Positions 8,700 to 17,022 of a stretch of 44,333 nucleotides of DNA are shown here, one piece after another. The notes beneath the pieces are model-generated. The model was not told the origin of the DNA. It searched no databases and saw nothing but the letters and a program-made list of their open reading frames with translations. The DNA comes from Bacteroides sp. Lineage in GTDB: Bacteria > Bacteroidota > Bacteroidia > Bacteroidales > Muribaculaceae. The DNA lies in NCBI GenBank assembly GCA_014803765.1, contig JAAVBC010000023.1, forward strand, positions 1-44,333, in the 5' to 3' direction. A program made the position numbers and the translations under genes. Position 1 is the stretch's first letter. Each line of letters starts with the position of its first letter.

Positions 8700-10388
8700 A
8701 TGAGAAATCCTTCAGAAATATTTAATGACCTATGGGCTCATTATGAAAATGAAGTCGTAGAGTTCAAAAAAGCCGAAAATAACTTTGACTTTGATGAACT
8801 TGGACAATATTTTTCAGCATTAAGCAATGAAGCTAATCTGCGAGGTAAACCATGCGCATGGATGGTCTTTGGAGTGTGGGATCAAAATCATAGTATCATC
8901 GGCACAAGATATCGAAATTCAGAAAAGTTGTTGAATGAATTAAAATATAAGATTGCTCAGAAAACGACTGATGGTATAACTTTCCGCGAAATATATGAAA
9001 TTACAATAGAGGGTAAACGAATCTTACTCTTTGAAATTCCTGCTGCACCTCGAAATATAATTGTGCGATGGGATAAAATTGCTTGGGCACGTGACGGGGA
9101 AAGCCGTGTTAAGATGAATCAAGAAAAACAAGATGCAATCCGATTTCAAGCCCCGTTACCGGATTGGAGTGCAGTCCTTGTGCCATCTGCAACAACAAAA
9201 GACTTAGATGAGCTTGCGGTTGCAAAGGCAAGGATAATGTTTAAAAAGGTAAATTCATCCAGAATTTCTTCTGAGGAAGTTGATAGTTGGACTTTAGAGG
9301 AATTTCTTTCCCACAGCGAAATGATGAGAGAGGGCATGCTCACTCGTGCAGCAATTCTTTTGCTTGGGAGTCCTATGTCGGCTCAGAAAATTCATCCGGC
9401 AAATCCCGAAATTACTTGGGTATGGAAAGATGGAGAGGATGAGGTTATCGATTATGAGCATTTCACAATACCATATATCTTAACGGTCGATAAAATTTTT
9501 GATAAAATTCGAAATAAGACCATGAGGGAACTTCCGGGAGGTACCCTCTTTCCTGATACTATGACTCAATACGAGAGTTATTCTATTCGTGAGGCATTGA
9601 ATAACTGCATTGCCCACCAAGATTATTCATTAGGACAAAGAATAACAGTTGTAGAAAACGACAACTACCTTTATTATAGTAACGCCGGGGATTTTATTCC
9701 TAAGACAATAGAGCATGTTCTCAATCAAAAGGGACCACAGAATAAGTATAGAAACCGCTGTCTATGTAGAGGTATGGTGAATTTCAACATGATTGATAAA
9801 GTTGGCCGTGGTATTCCTAAAATGTTTAAGGAACAACGCAGACGATTTTTTCCAATGCCGGAATATGACATCAAAGAACATGATAAGATGGTAAGCCTGA
9901 CAATTTATGGAATCTCATCAGATGATGCATATTCAGATTTACTCCGAAGCGATCCCAACTTAAGTTTGATGGAATGTCTATGGCTTGACAATATCCGTAG
10001 GCATGTGCCTATAACAAAAGAAGCGGCAAAGATCCTGCGAGAAAAGAAGCTGATAGAAGGACGATTCCCTCGATATAATATTGCATTATCTGTTGCACAG
10101 AAGGCGAATCAGGTAAGTCATTATACTAAAGAGACCGGCTTAGAAAAGAAAACTCAGATTAAATTAATTCTTCAGTTAGCTAAAAATTCAGGCAATACAG
10201 GCTTTAAACGTAAAGACGCCTTCGATGTTCTTGAAAAAAGCTTACCCGACAATATGACCCAAAAGCAAAAAATCACTTATATAGCGCATTTATTAAGAGC
10301 AATAAGTGCTGATGGTCTAATCCAAATAGATGGGAAAGGTAAAGTATGGCACATAACTGACATCGGGGTTAACGAACTAAGCCGTTAA
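8700..10388 (+). CDS. AlbA_2 (Schlafen-like) and GHKL-ATPase domain protein with winged-helix C-terminus, BREX accessory gene
   Basis: A 562-residue protein. Residues about 14-130 form an AlbA_2/Schlafen AlbA-like domain (NEVVEFKKAENNFDFDEL, then GKPCAWMVFGV). Residues about 260-420 resemble the HATPase_c_4 domain of RecG-like transcriptional regulators: REALNN with E298/N302, HQDYS, NAGDF at 328-332 and VGRGI at 368-372. The last 100 residues look like helix-turn-helix modules. Such proteins are often annotated as ATP-binding transcriptional regulators and often sit beside restriction or BREX genes. It occupies the interval between pglX and pglZ, which holds accessory defence genes in other BREX loci (for example the type IV nuclease BrxU). 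The gene is strikingly A+T-rich against its neighbours, so it was probably acquired separately. Regulator or extra effector are both possible. Confidence 0.8.
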   Translation: MRNPSEIFNDLWAHYENEVVEFKKAENNFDFDELGQYFSALSNEANLRGKPCAWMVFGVWDQNHSIIGTRYRNSEKLLNELKYKIAQKTTDGITFREIYEITIEGKRILLFEIPAAPRNIIVRWDKIAWARDGESRVKMNQEKQDAIRFQAPLPDWSAVLVPSATTKDLDELAVAKARIMFKKVNSSRISSEEVDSWTLEEFLSHSEMMREGMLTRAAILLLGSPMSAQKIHPANPEITWVWKDGEDEVIDYEHFTIPYILTVDKIFDKIRNKTMRELPGGTLFPDTMTQYESYSIREALNNCIAHQDYSLGQRITVVENDNYLYYSNAGDFIPKTIEHVLNQKGPQNKYRNRCLCRGMVNFNMIDKVGRGIPKMFKEQRRRFFPMPEYDIKEHDKMVSLTIYGISSDDAYSDLLRSDPNLSLMECLWLDNIRRHVPITKEAAKILREKKLIEGRFPRYNIALSVAQKANQVSHYTKETGLEKKTQIKLILQLAKNSGNTGFKRKDAFDVLEKSLPDNMTQKQKITYIAHLLRAISADGLIQIDGKGKVWHITDIGVNELSR

Positions 10389-10455
10389 CGCGTTTTTTGC
10401 GCGTTTTTTGCGCGTTTTTTTGCGCGTTTTTTGCGCGTTTTTTTGCGCGTTTTTG
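10389..10455. repeat. Six-copy tandem repeat of CGCG followed by a T-run
   Basis: The repeat begins on the base after the stop codon of the accessory ATPase gene. Six units of CGCG-T(5 to 7)-G follow one another, with T-run lengths 6, 6, 7, 6, 7 and 5. Each GCGC can pair with its neighbour and each is followed by a T-run, so the block could act as weak stacked terminators or as an attenuator between this gene and pglZ. Repeats of this kind also change length by slippage. It is the most unusual low-complexity block in the window. Confidence 0.9.
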
Positions 10456-10505
10456 ATCACCCCTTGTTTCTAACTATATTTTTATTAATGCATTAACTTA
10501 TTAAA

Positions 10506-10610
10506 ATGAAACTATGTACAAAATGTACCAAGCTCAGATGCACCAAGCTCAGATGTACCAAGTTCATTGCTAAGTACTGCTATGGTGGTAACAAATGGTC
10601 TGTCGATTAA
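10506..10610 (+). CDS. Possible cysteine-rich 34-residue peptide
   Basis: An ATG at 10506 opens a 34-codon frame ending at TAA 10608-10610, eight bases before the chosen pglZ start. The peptide begins MKLCTKCTKLRCTKL and has five cysteines (residues 4, 7, 12, 17, 25) with a basic, aromatic tail. The middle is encoded by a 15-base tandem repeat, so the cysteine spacing of five follows from the repeat. CxxC-x4-C-x4-C could bind a metal, but a repeat can create such a frame by chance and I recognise no family. No clear ribosome binding site is visible. A short leader peptide affecting pglZ translation is another option. Confidence 0.25.
   Translation: MKLCTKCTKLRCTKLRCTKFIAKYCYGGNKWSVD
10523..10567. 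repeat. 15-base tandem repeat, three copies
   Basis: Three units begin at 10523, 10538 and 10553. Units 1 and 2 are ATGTACCAAGCTCAG and ATGCACCAAGCTCAG (one difference), and unit 3 diverges slightly at its 3' part. The period of 15 keeps all frames open across the block. It lies in the gap before pglZ and together with the CGCG/T block makes this gap entirely repeat-rich. Confidence 0.9.
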
Positions 10611-10618
10611 GTAAATTT

Positions 10619-13186
10619 ATGATAGAATTAGAAAAAAAGATATACGCATATTTTGAGCGCGACCCTCGGCTTCACGTCTTGTTCGTTTTCGACAACGACG
10701 TGGCTCAGACTTTCACTTCCGAGCTTGAAGCTATTGAGTGGCGCGACGGCTTCCGCCTTGTAGTGTTCGACGGCCTGTCGTGGCTCGGCGTAAAATACGC
10801 CATCGAGCACGATTGGAAAGACGAAAATATTATTCTCGTTTGCAATCGACTCAGTCCGTCAGACCCCGGCAGCATCGAGACCTTCCCCTTGGCTGGGCTG
10901 CTCGCTGCTAATGCCGAGTATCGAAGCGAGGGCTACGAACAGTTCATGCAGCACTACGGCATTCCTGACACATTCGCCACTCTCATCAAGAACCATGTCG
11001 ACGAATTCGACCGCGAGAAGTTCGCAAAAATTCTGCGGCCTTACTTCTCTGCTTCGGAATTCACCGAAGACAGAATCATGCGCGGTCTCGTGTCGGGTTA
11101 TATGGGCGAGTCCAAGATGCTTTCATGGGAGGAAATCATCTTAAAGCTGATAATCCGGGACGGATTTCCCGATGAATACACCAAGAAAGCCGAAGCGTTA
11201 TACGCCTCGCTCAGTCGCAACAGAGACGTTCAGGCTTACTTTAACAATATAATCTCCGGCTACTTCGACCTGACTATTCAGCCGATGAAGCCGACCAACC
11301 GTTGGAAAGAGTTTGCCGAAGCTATGAAGTATAACTCCATAGTTCAGCTTCTGTCGGCAAACACCTCTGACAGTTACATTCGTCTTAAAGTATCAGATTC
11401 ACTGCGCATCGAACGTCTCAACAAACTCGTTGAGACCGCCCGGCTCTTGTCCCGACAGCAGCGCGAACTTTTCTACAAGGCGTATGAAAAGTTATCGGCT
11501 GACATCAGAGAGGAAAGTCTGCTCGCCACCTACGGAGTCGGTGCGGACTATTATGTAGTCTCTCCGGCTATGGCAGACGCTATGCTTACTGCCATAGCCA
11601 ATAATTACCTCTCGTCGGATGCTGATAAAGCCATCAGCCTTATCACTTCGTTACGCTCAAAGGTGGAGGAAACGTCGCCGATACACCAGGCGTTTGAATA
11701 CGCCCTGGCGGTCGCTTCTTTCTATGAGAAACTGAATCGCGTCGGCTCCGTAGTCTTCAATTCACCCGATGAGTATATCGACCGATATATCGGCGACCTC
11801 TATCTGTTTGACCTGTACTATCGTCAGTCAATTCAGAAATACCACGTTGTCGATGATTCTCTCGGATGCTTCTCGGCTCTGGAAGCCTCGAAACATAATC
11901 TCGACCGCGAGTATGCCCGCATCGCTAACAAAATCAACACCGAGTGGGTGCGATGCCTCAAAGAGCGTGGCAACGGCTTCGCCGATATCACTCACGCTTT
12001 ACCCCAACAGAATTTCTTTAAGTCGGTCTATGACTCGACCGTAAAACAGGCTATAATCATCTGCGATGCGCTCCGCTATGAAATAGCGAAGGAACTTGTG
12101 GAGCGACTTGCAAAGGACGGCAAACGCTATACTGCCGAACTTTCGCCCGGTCTCGCGATGCTACCGACCGAAACGAAATACTGCAAGTCGGCTCTGCTTC
12201 CTCACGACTCCCTCGAATTTATGGATCTGACCTTGTCGGTCGACCATAAAATTCTTGACGATACACCGACCCGTGAGGCTCATCTTGCTGAACATATTGA
12301 TGGGGCACGGGTCATTGACTTCGACACCGTGCTCAATGGCTCCAAAGAGTCGCTGCGCCCAATATTCACAGGTCTGCGACTTGCTGTGCTTTTCTATGAT
12401 GCCATTGACCATGAGGGCCACGGCAGCAATCCACGCCGAGTAGTCAACACCTGCTCCGAGGCGGTAGCTGACCTCGCCAAAGTGATTGCCAAGATTCATG
12501 ATCATGGTAATGTGGCTCACATCTACCTTACCTCAGATCACGGCTTCCTCTATAATGATATGGTTTTCGAGGATAAGGACAAGCTCGACGTGAACGATGA
12601 AGCTCTCGAAAAGAAAAGCCGCTACTATATCACGCAGTCCGAGGAAAGTGTGCCCGGCATTGTCAAGTTCCCGCTTGACAATGTTTCGGATATGTCTGCC
12701 AATGCGCTCGTTGCCGTTCCCGAAGGAACCAACCGCATCAAAGTTCGCGGTGGAGACTACAACTTCGCTCATGGCGGTGCTTCTCTCCAAGAGGTCATTA
12801 TCCCGGTGCTTCATACTTATTCGCCCAAGGTCAACCGAAAGGTGCCCACAGGTGTAACGCTTCTCGGTAAAAATCACTCCGTTGTTTCAAGTCGTCTGAA
12901 AGTTCAGCTCTTTCAGGACGAGGCCGTATCGGAAAGCATCAAGGAGCGCACCGTGCGTTGTGCTATCTATCACGGTGAGACTGTTGTCTCCACGGAGAAG
13001 ACAATTACATTGTCAAGCACCAACGCCGATAACGCCGCCGCCCGAATCTACGATGTTGACCTCACTCTGCTTAACACAGGCTCGGGGCTCCTGCAGCTCC
13101 GTGTCTATGATGTGTCTGACAATCTCAATCCTTTAATCAAAGCCACAGTCACTGACAATACGCTGATTGAACGTGACGAATTTTAA
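10619..13186 (+). CDS. pglZ: BREX phosphatase-superfamily protein PglZ (type A)
   Basis: An 855-residue PglZ of the alkaline phosphatase superfamily, normal for type 1 BREX. I chose ATG 10619 (MIELEKKIYAYFERDPR), because family members start with this helix. The upstream ATG at 10595 would add eight residues and overlaps the small frame before it. The metal-site elements are visible as IIICDALRYE with D483 and TSDHGFLY with D640/H641, and HEGHG lies between them. PglZ is a core BREX protein required for defence and methylation. Its substrate is not settled, and a nuclease activity has been reported for relatives. Its base composition matches brxC, not the upstream accessory gene. It is followed six bases later by brxL. 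Confidence 0.95.
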   Translation: MIELEKKIYAYFERDPRLHVLFVFDNDVAQTFTSELEAIEWRDGFRLVVFDGLSWLGVKYAIEHDWKDENIILVCNRLSPSDPGSIETFPLAGLLAANAEYRSEGYEQFMQHYGIPDTFATLIKNHVDEFDREKFAKILRPYFSASEFTEDRIMRGLVSGYMGESKMLSWEEIILKLIIRDGFPDEYTKKAEALYASLSRNRDVQAYFNNIISGYFDLTIQPMKPTNRWKEFAEAMKYNSIVQLLSANTSDSYIRLKVSDSLRIERLNKLVETARLLSRQQRELFYKAYEKLSADIREESLLATYGVGADYYVVSPAMADAMLTAIANNYLSSDADKAISLITSLRSKVEETSPIHQAFEYALAVASFYEKLNRVGSVVFNSPDEYIDRYIGDLYLFDLYYRQSIQKYHVVDDSLGCFSALEASKHNLDREYARIANKINTEWVRCLKERGNGFADITHALPQQNFFKSVYDSTVKQAIIICDALRYEIAKELVERLAKDGKRYTAELSPGLAMLPTETKYCKSALLPHDSLEFMDLTLSVDHKILDDTPTREAHLAEHIDGARVIDFDTVLNGSKESLRPIFTGLRLAVLFYDAIDHEGHGSNPRRVVNTCSEAVADLAKVIAKIHDHGNVAHIYLTSDHGFLYNDMVFEDKDKLDVNDEALEKKSRYYITQSEESVPGIVKFPLDNVSDMSANALVAVPEGTNRIKVRGGDYNFAHGGASLQEVIIPVLHTYSPKVNRKVPTGVTLLGKNHSVVSSRLKVQLFQDEAVSESIKERTVRCAIYHGETVVSTEKTITLSSTNADNAAARIYDVDLTLLNTGSGLLQLRVYDVSDNLNPLIKATVTDNTLIERDEF

Positions 13187-13191
13187 TATAC

Positions 13192-15255
13192 ATGTCTGAA
13201 CTCTCGCATAAAATACTCGATTCATTCATGGGAAAGGTGGTACGAAAAGACCTCGCTTTCCTTGTCAAAGGTAACCTTCCGGTGCCTACTTATGTCCTCG
13301 AATATCTTCTCGGCCAATACTGCGCAAGCGATGATGAAGAAATGATAGCTGCCGGTCTCGAAAAAGTCAAGACAGTCATTCAGAACAATTACGTTCATCG
13401 TGCCGCATCTGAGGAAGTCAAAGGTAAAATCAAGGAAGCCGGACGTTACCGTATCATTGACAAGATTTCTGTTCAGCTTAACGATAAGGCTGACCAATAC
13501 GAGGCTGACTTCGCCAACCTCAATCTGAGTCGTATTCCTATCGGCTCCGAATGGGTGAAGCGAAATCCGAAGCTTTTGTCGGGCAACGGAGTCTGGTCAA
13601 TTGTCTCCATCAACTACCTTTCAGGTGAGGATATAAAGGTGAGATGGGAGATTGAATCGCTGAAACCTATTCAAATCTCCAACATCAACATTGATGACTA
13701 CATTGAGCAACGCTCCAGGTTCACCACAGACGAATGGATTGATTTTCTCGTTCAGACCGTTGGACTTAACCCCGATAAACTCAATCGCCGCGAGAAGTTC
13801 ATCGTGCTTGCACGTCTCCTTCCACATGTTGAAAACAATTTCAACTTTATGGAACTCGGCCCGAAGGGCACCGGCAAGAGCCACGTCTTTCAGGAACTTT
13901 CGCCTTACGGTGTGCTCGTCAGTGGCGGGGACGTTACATCTGCCCGACTTTTCTCAAAAATTTCGGGCAACAAGGAAATCCTCGGCCTTGTAGGTTATTG
14001 GGATGTCGTGGCATGGGACGAATACGAACAGCAAAAGGGCAAGTCTGCCGATGCCGTTCTCATCGACACCATGCAGAACTACCTTGCTAATAAGTCGTTC
14101 AATCGTGGTAAAGCCACTCACGAAGCTTCGGCTTCAATGGCTTTCGTGGGCAATACGAAGCATACGGTGCCTTATATGCTGAAGAACACCCACCTTTTTG
14201 AGTCCATCCCGACGGCTTTCATCAAGGGCGCCTTCCTAGACCGAATACATCTTTACAATCCCGGATGGGAAATAAAGATGCTCAAAAAGGATAGCTTCAC
14301 TACCGACTACGGTCTTATTACCGACTATATCGCCGCCATTCTCCACGAACTACGTTCTCGTGATTACTCCGGAGAACTGAAAGAATATGCCTTGTTCGAC
14401 GGCTCTTTGTCGGAACGCGATCACCTCGCGATCCGCAAGACCTTCTCCGGCATGATAAAACTTCTCTATCCCGATGGGCGATATACCACCGAAGAAGCAT
14501 TTGAGATAATTGATTTCGCTGCAGAATCGCGAAAGAGAGTGAAAGACCAACTATATATAATTGATGAAACTTTCAAGGCAGAACCTGCAAAGTTTCAGTA
14601 TGTCAACGTTAAGACCGGCGAGACTCATGTTGTCGAAACTCTCGAACGAGTTGAGAATCCAGTGGAGCATGTAATTACCGAAACGGAAGTGACTGATGCC
14701 GTTCCCGCGCAATCGGATACTGCTCCTGCCAGCGCAGACGAGGCTACCGAACGTCGGTCACGTCCGCGTATTCAGACTCTTGCTTCCAAGCAAATCAACA
14801 TCCGCATGAATCAGAAAGGCGTGTCGTGGAAGTCTATGCTCGGCGATTATTTCAAAACCGCCAAGAAAGTTGTCGTTACCGACCCCTTTATAAGACTTCC
14901 ACATCAGGTTTCAAACTTCATAGAGCTTATTCAAGCCATTCAAGACTCCAGTATGCACGCCGAAGAACTGACAATAGAACTGCATACGCAGACCACGGAC
15001 GATGAACAGGCGGCTACAGTAATCGACTTCTTCCAAGACCTACAAGAGGACTTGGCGCCGCGTGGTATCGAATTTTCGTGGTACTTCGATGCAGTTCACG
15101 ACCGCAGCATAGTCCTTGATAACGGTTGGACCATTAACCTCGGACGCGGTCTTGACATTTACGAGCGTTACAGTCGTTTCTCGCTCTGCGCGACCCGACC
15201 CGAAAACCGCTCTTGCAAAGAGTTCTCTGTATCTATAATACAAGAATTACCATGA
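13192..15255 (+). CDS. brxL: BREX AAA+ protein BrxL with a MITD1-like C-terminal domain
   Basis: A 687-residue protein. Residues 1-200 match the BrxL N-terminal region. The AAA+ core has Walker A GPKGTGKS at 223-230 and a Walker B-like VVAWDEYE ending at residue 279. BrxL assembles on DNA as an ATPase ring and is needed for phage restriction. After about residue 470 there is a Pro/Ala/Glu-rich linker, then residues about 535-687 resemble the phospholipase-D-like C-terminal domain of eukaryotic MITD1 (MIT_C): HDRSIVLDNGW from 636, GRGLD at 651-655, and a C-terminal RxC element. The Lon-type Ser/Lys protease domain for which the family is named is not evident. It is the last gene of the BREX operon and the next gene belongs to central metabolism. 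Confidence 0.9.
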   Translation: MSELSHKILDSFMGKVVRKDLAFLVKGNLPVPTYVLEYLLGQYCASDDEEMIAAGLEKVKTVIQNNYVHRAASEEVKGKIKEAGRYRIIDKISVQLNDKADQYEADFANLNLSRIPIGSEWVKRNPKLLSGNGVWSIVSINYLSGEDIKVRWEIESLKPIQISNINIDDYIEQRSRFTTDEWIDFLVQTVGLNPDKLNRREKFIVLARLLPHVENNFNFMELGPKGTGKSHVFQELSPYGVLVSGGDVTSARLFSKISGNKEILGLVGYWDVVAWDEYEQQKGKSADAVLIDTMQNYLANKSFNRGKATHEASASMAFVGNTKHTVPYMLKNTHLFESIPTAFIKGAFLDRIHLYNPGWEIKMLKKDSFTTDYGLITDYIAAILHELRSRDYSGELKEYALFDGSLSERDHLAIRKTFSGMIKLLYPDGRYTTEEAFEIIDFAAESRKRVKDQLYIIDETFKAEPAKFQYVNVKTGETHVVETLERVENPVEHVITETEVTDAVPAQSDTAPASADEATERRSRPRIQTLASKQINIRMNQKGVSWKSMLGDYFKTAKKVVVTDPFIRLPHQVSNFIELIQAIQDSSMHAEELTIELHTQTTDDEQAATVIDFFQDLQEDLAPRGIEFSWYFDAVHDRSIVLDNGWTINLGRGLDIYERYSRFSLCATRPENRSCKEFSVSIIQELP

Positions 15256-15313
15256 CTGGAAATTCCTCTGTCTTAATCTGCGGGAAATTTAACCGAAATA
15301 GAGGAAAATTTGT

Positions 15314-15321
15314 TATCTTTG
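15314..15321 (+). promoter_or_regulatory. Promoter -7 box for gpmI
   Basis: TATCTTTG fits the Bacteroidota -7 consensus TAnnTTTG and lies 64 bases before the gpmI start. No good -33 box is visible 19-21 bases upstream. Its presence separates gpmI from the BREX transcript. A 7-bp inverted repeat (15263-15269 with 15300-15306) just upstream could be a weak end signal for the BREX operon. Confidence 0.6.
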
Positions 15322-15385
15322 CAGAATCATTGCGATTATAGCAGATTCCTTTCACTGATAAAAAATAACTCAAACATATATAGAT

Positions 15386-16897
15386 ATGTCTAAAAAAGCA
15401 TTATTGATTATCCTCGACGGTTATGGCATCGGGGATCACAAAAAAGATGACGCCATCTTCAACACCCCCACTCCTTTTATGGATTCACTCGTAGCGGAAT
15501 ATCCTCATTCAGAGCTTCAGGCAAGCGGAGAATATGTGGGTCTTCCCGACGGACAGATGGGTAACTCTGAAGTAGGTCATCTGAATATCGGCGCCGGCAG
15601 AGTCGTGTATCAGGATCTCGTGAAAATCAATCGCGCTATTGCCGACGGCTCTTTTGCTGAGAATCCCGAAATCAAAAGTGCCTTCACTTATGCAAAAGAA
15701 CACAATGTGCCTATCCACTTTATGGGTCTGACCAGCACAGGCGGTGTGCATTCTTCACTCGATCATCTTTATGCCCTTTGCGACACTGCCAAGGCATACG
15801 GACTTGAGAAAGCATATATCCATTGCTTCATGGATGGTCGCGACACAGACCCGAAGTCAGGCGCAGGCTTCCTGAAGGAGGTTAAAGAACACTGCGAAAA
15901 GTCGGCAGGCAAGATCGCGTCTGTAATCGGACGTTACTATGCAATGGACCGCGACCATCGCTGGGAGCGCCTTAAAGAAGCCTACAATCTCCTCGTCTAT
16001 GGCGAGGGCGAGCAGACTTCCGATGTAGTGGCAGCTGTCGAGAAGAGCTATGAAGAGGGTGTGACTGATGAGTTCCTCAAACCTATTGTCAACGACACTG
16101 TCGACGGCAGAATCGGCGCGGGTCACGTAGTCATTTTCTTCAACTATCGCAACGACCGTGCGAAAGAGCTTACTACAGTTCTTACTCAGCACAGCGAGGA
16201 CGGCATGAATCCGATTCCCGACCTGCAGTATTATTGCATGACTCCCTATGATGATTCATTCAAAGGAGTCCACATCATTTTTCCGAAGAGTGACGTGCAG
16301 GAGACTCTCGCCGAGTTCCTTTCACAGAATAAAAAAACACAGCTTCACATCGCGGAAACAGAGAAATATGCTCATGTGACATTCTTCTTCAACGGCGGCA
16401 GAGAAGCACCCTTTGAGGGAGAGGAGAGAATCCTCGTAGCGTCCCCGAAAGTAGCGACCTACGATCTCCAGCCCGAGATGTCGGCTCCTGAGGTAACCGA
16501 TAAACTCGTAGCAGCAATCGATTCCGAGAAATTCGATTTCATTGTGGTCAACTTCGCAAACGGCGATATGGTCGGTCACACCGGTGTGTATCCCGCAATC
16601 CAGAAGGCTGTGGAGACTCTTGACAAGTGTGTTGAAAAAGTTATCACAGCCGCACTTGCCCATGGCTATGAGAGCATCATCATCGCCGACCACGGCAATG
16701 CGGATCACGCGATCAACGAGGACGGAACCCCCAATACGGCTCACTCGTTGAATCCCGTCCCCTTCATCTATGTCGGCTCTGATAAGAATGCCACTTTAAA
16801 GAATGGCAAGCTTGCTGATGTAGCTCCCTCATTGCTCGGTCTGATGGGTCTTAATCCTCCGGCTGAGATGACGGGCGAGAACCTTATCACAAAATAA
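15386..16897 (+). CDS. gpmI: 2,3-bisphosphoglycerate-independent phosphoglycerate mutase
   Basis: A 503-residue cytosolic glycolytic enzyme interconverting 3- and 2-phosphoglycerate by a phosphoserine intermediate with two metal ions (usually manganese). The start [14 protein letters not shown] carries the metal ligand D11. The catalytic serine is in [14 protein letters not shown] (S61), and the C-terminal metal site has DHGNADH. Length is normal for the family. It has its own promoter and a strong terminator, so it appears to be a single-gene transcript, and it forms the right-hand border of the BREX island. Confidence 0.97.
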   Translation: MSKKALLIILDGYGIGDHKKDDAIFNTPTPFMDSLVAEYPHSELQASGEYVGLPDGQMGNSEVGHLNIGAGRVVYQDLVKINRAIADGSFAENPEIKSAFTYAKEHNVPIHFMGLTSTGGVHSSLDHLYALCDTAKAYGLEKAYIHCFMDGRDTDPKSGAGFLKEVKEHCEKSAGKIASVIGRYYAMDRDHRWERLKEAYNLLVYGEGEQTSDVVAAVEKSYEEGVTDEFLKPIVNDTVDGRIGAGHVVIFFNYRNDRAKELTTVLTQHSEDGMNPIPDLQYYCMTPYDDSFKGVHIIFPKSDVQETLAEFLSQNKKTQLHIAETEKYAHVTFFFNGGREAPFEGEERILVASPKVATYDLQPEMSAPEVTDKLVAAIDSEKFDFIVVNFANGDMVGHTGVYPAIQKAVETLDKCVEKVITAALAHGYESIIIADHGNADHAINEDGTPNTAHSLNPVPFIYVGSDKNATLKNGKLADVAPSLLGLMGLNPPAEMTGENLITK

Positions 16898-16938
16898 GTC
16901 CCTTCCGGCAACGATTATTTATCAATTCTTATAATTAT

Positions 16939-16972
16939 CAGTCAGAGAGATTGCTCTCTGACTGATTTTTTA
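16939..16972 (+). terminator. Rho-independent terminator of gpmI
   Basis: An 11-bp perfect stem (CAGTCAGAGAG at 16939-16949, its complement at 16954-16964) with a four-base loop is followed by ATTTTTTTA. It lies 42 bases after the gpmI stop. Confidence 0.9.
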
Positions 16973-16980
16973 TATCTTTG
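16973..16980 (+). promoter_or_regulatory. Promoter -7 box for the 5'-nucleotidase gene
   Basis: TATCTTTG matches TAnnTTTG. An ATTG at 16950-16953 lies 19 bases upstream, in the position of the -33 box, so this promoter overlaps the 3' half of the gpmI terminator. The gene start is 42 bases downstream. Confidence 0.65.
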
Positions 16981-17022
16981 CAAGAAGTAATTAAGAAAAT
17001 CATAGAGCAAAACATATAAGTA

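Noticed and set aside
10389..10567. CRISPR-like array between the accessory gene and pglZ
   Set aside because: Units are only 10-15 bases with no spacers between them and no cas genes, so these are simple tandem repeats.
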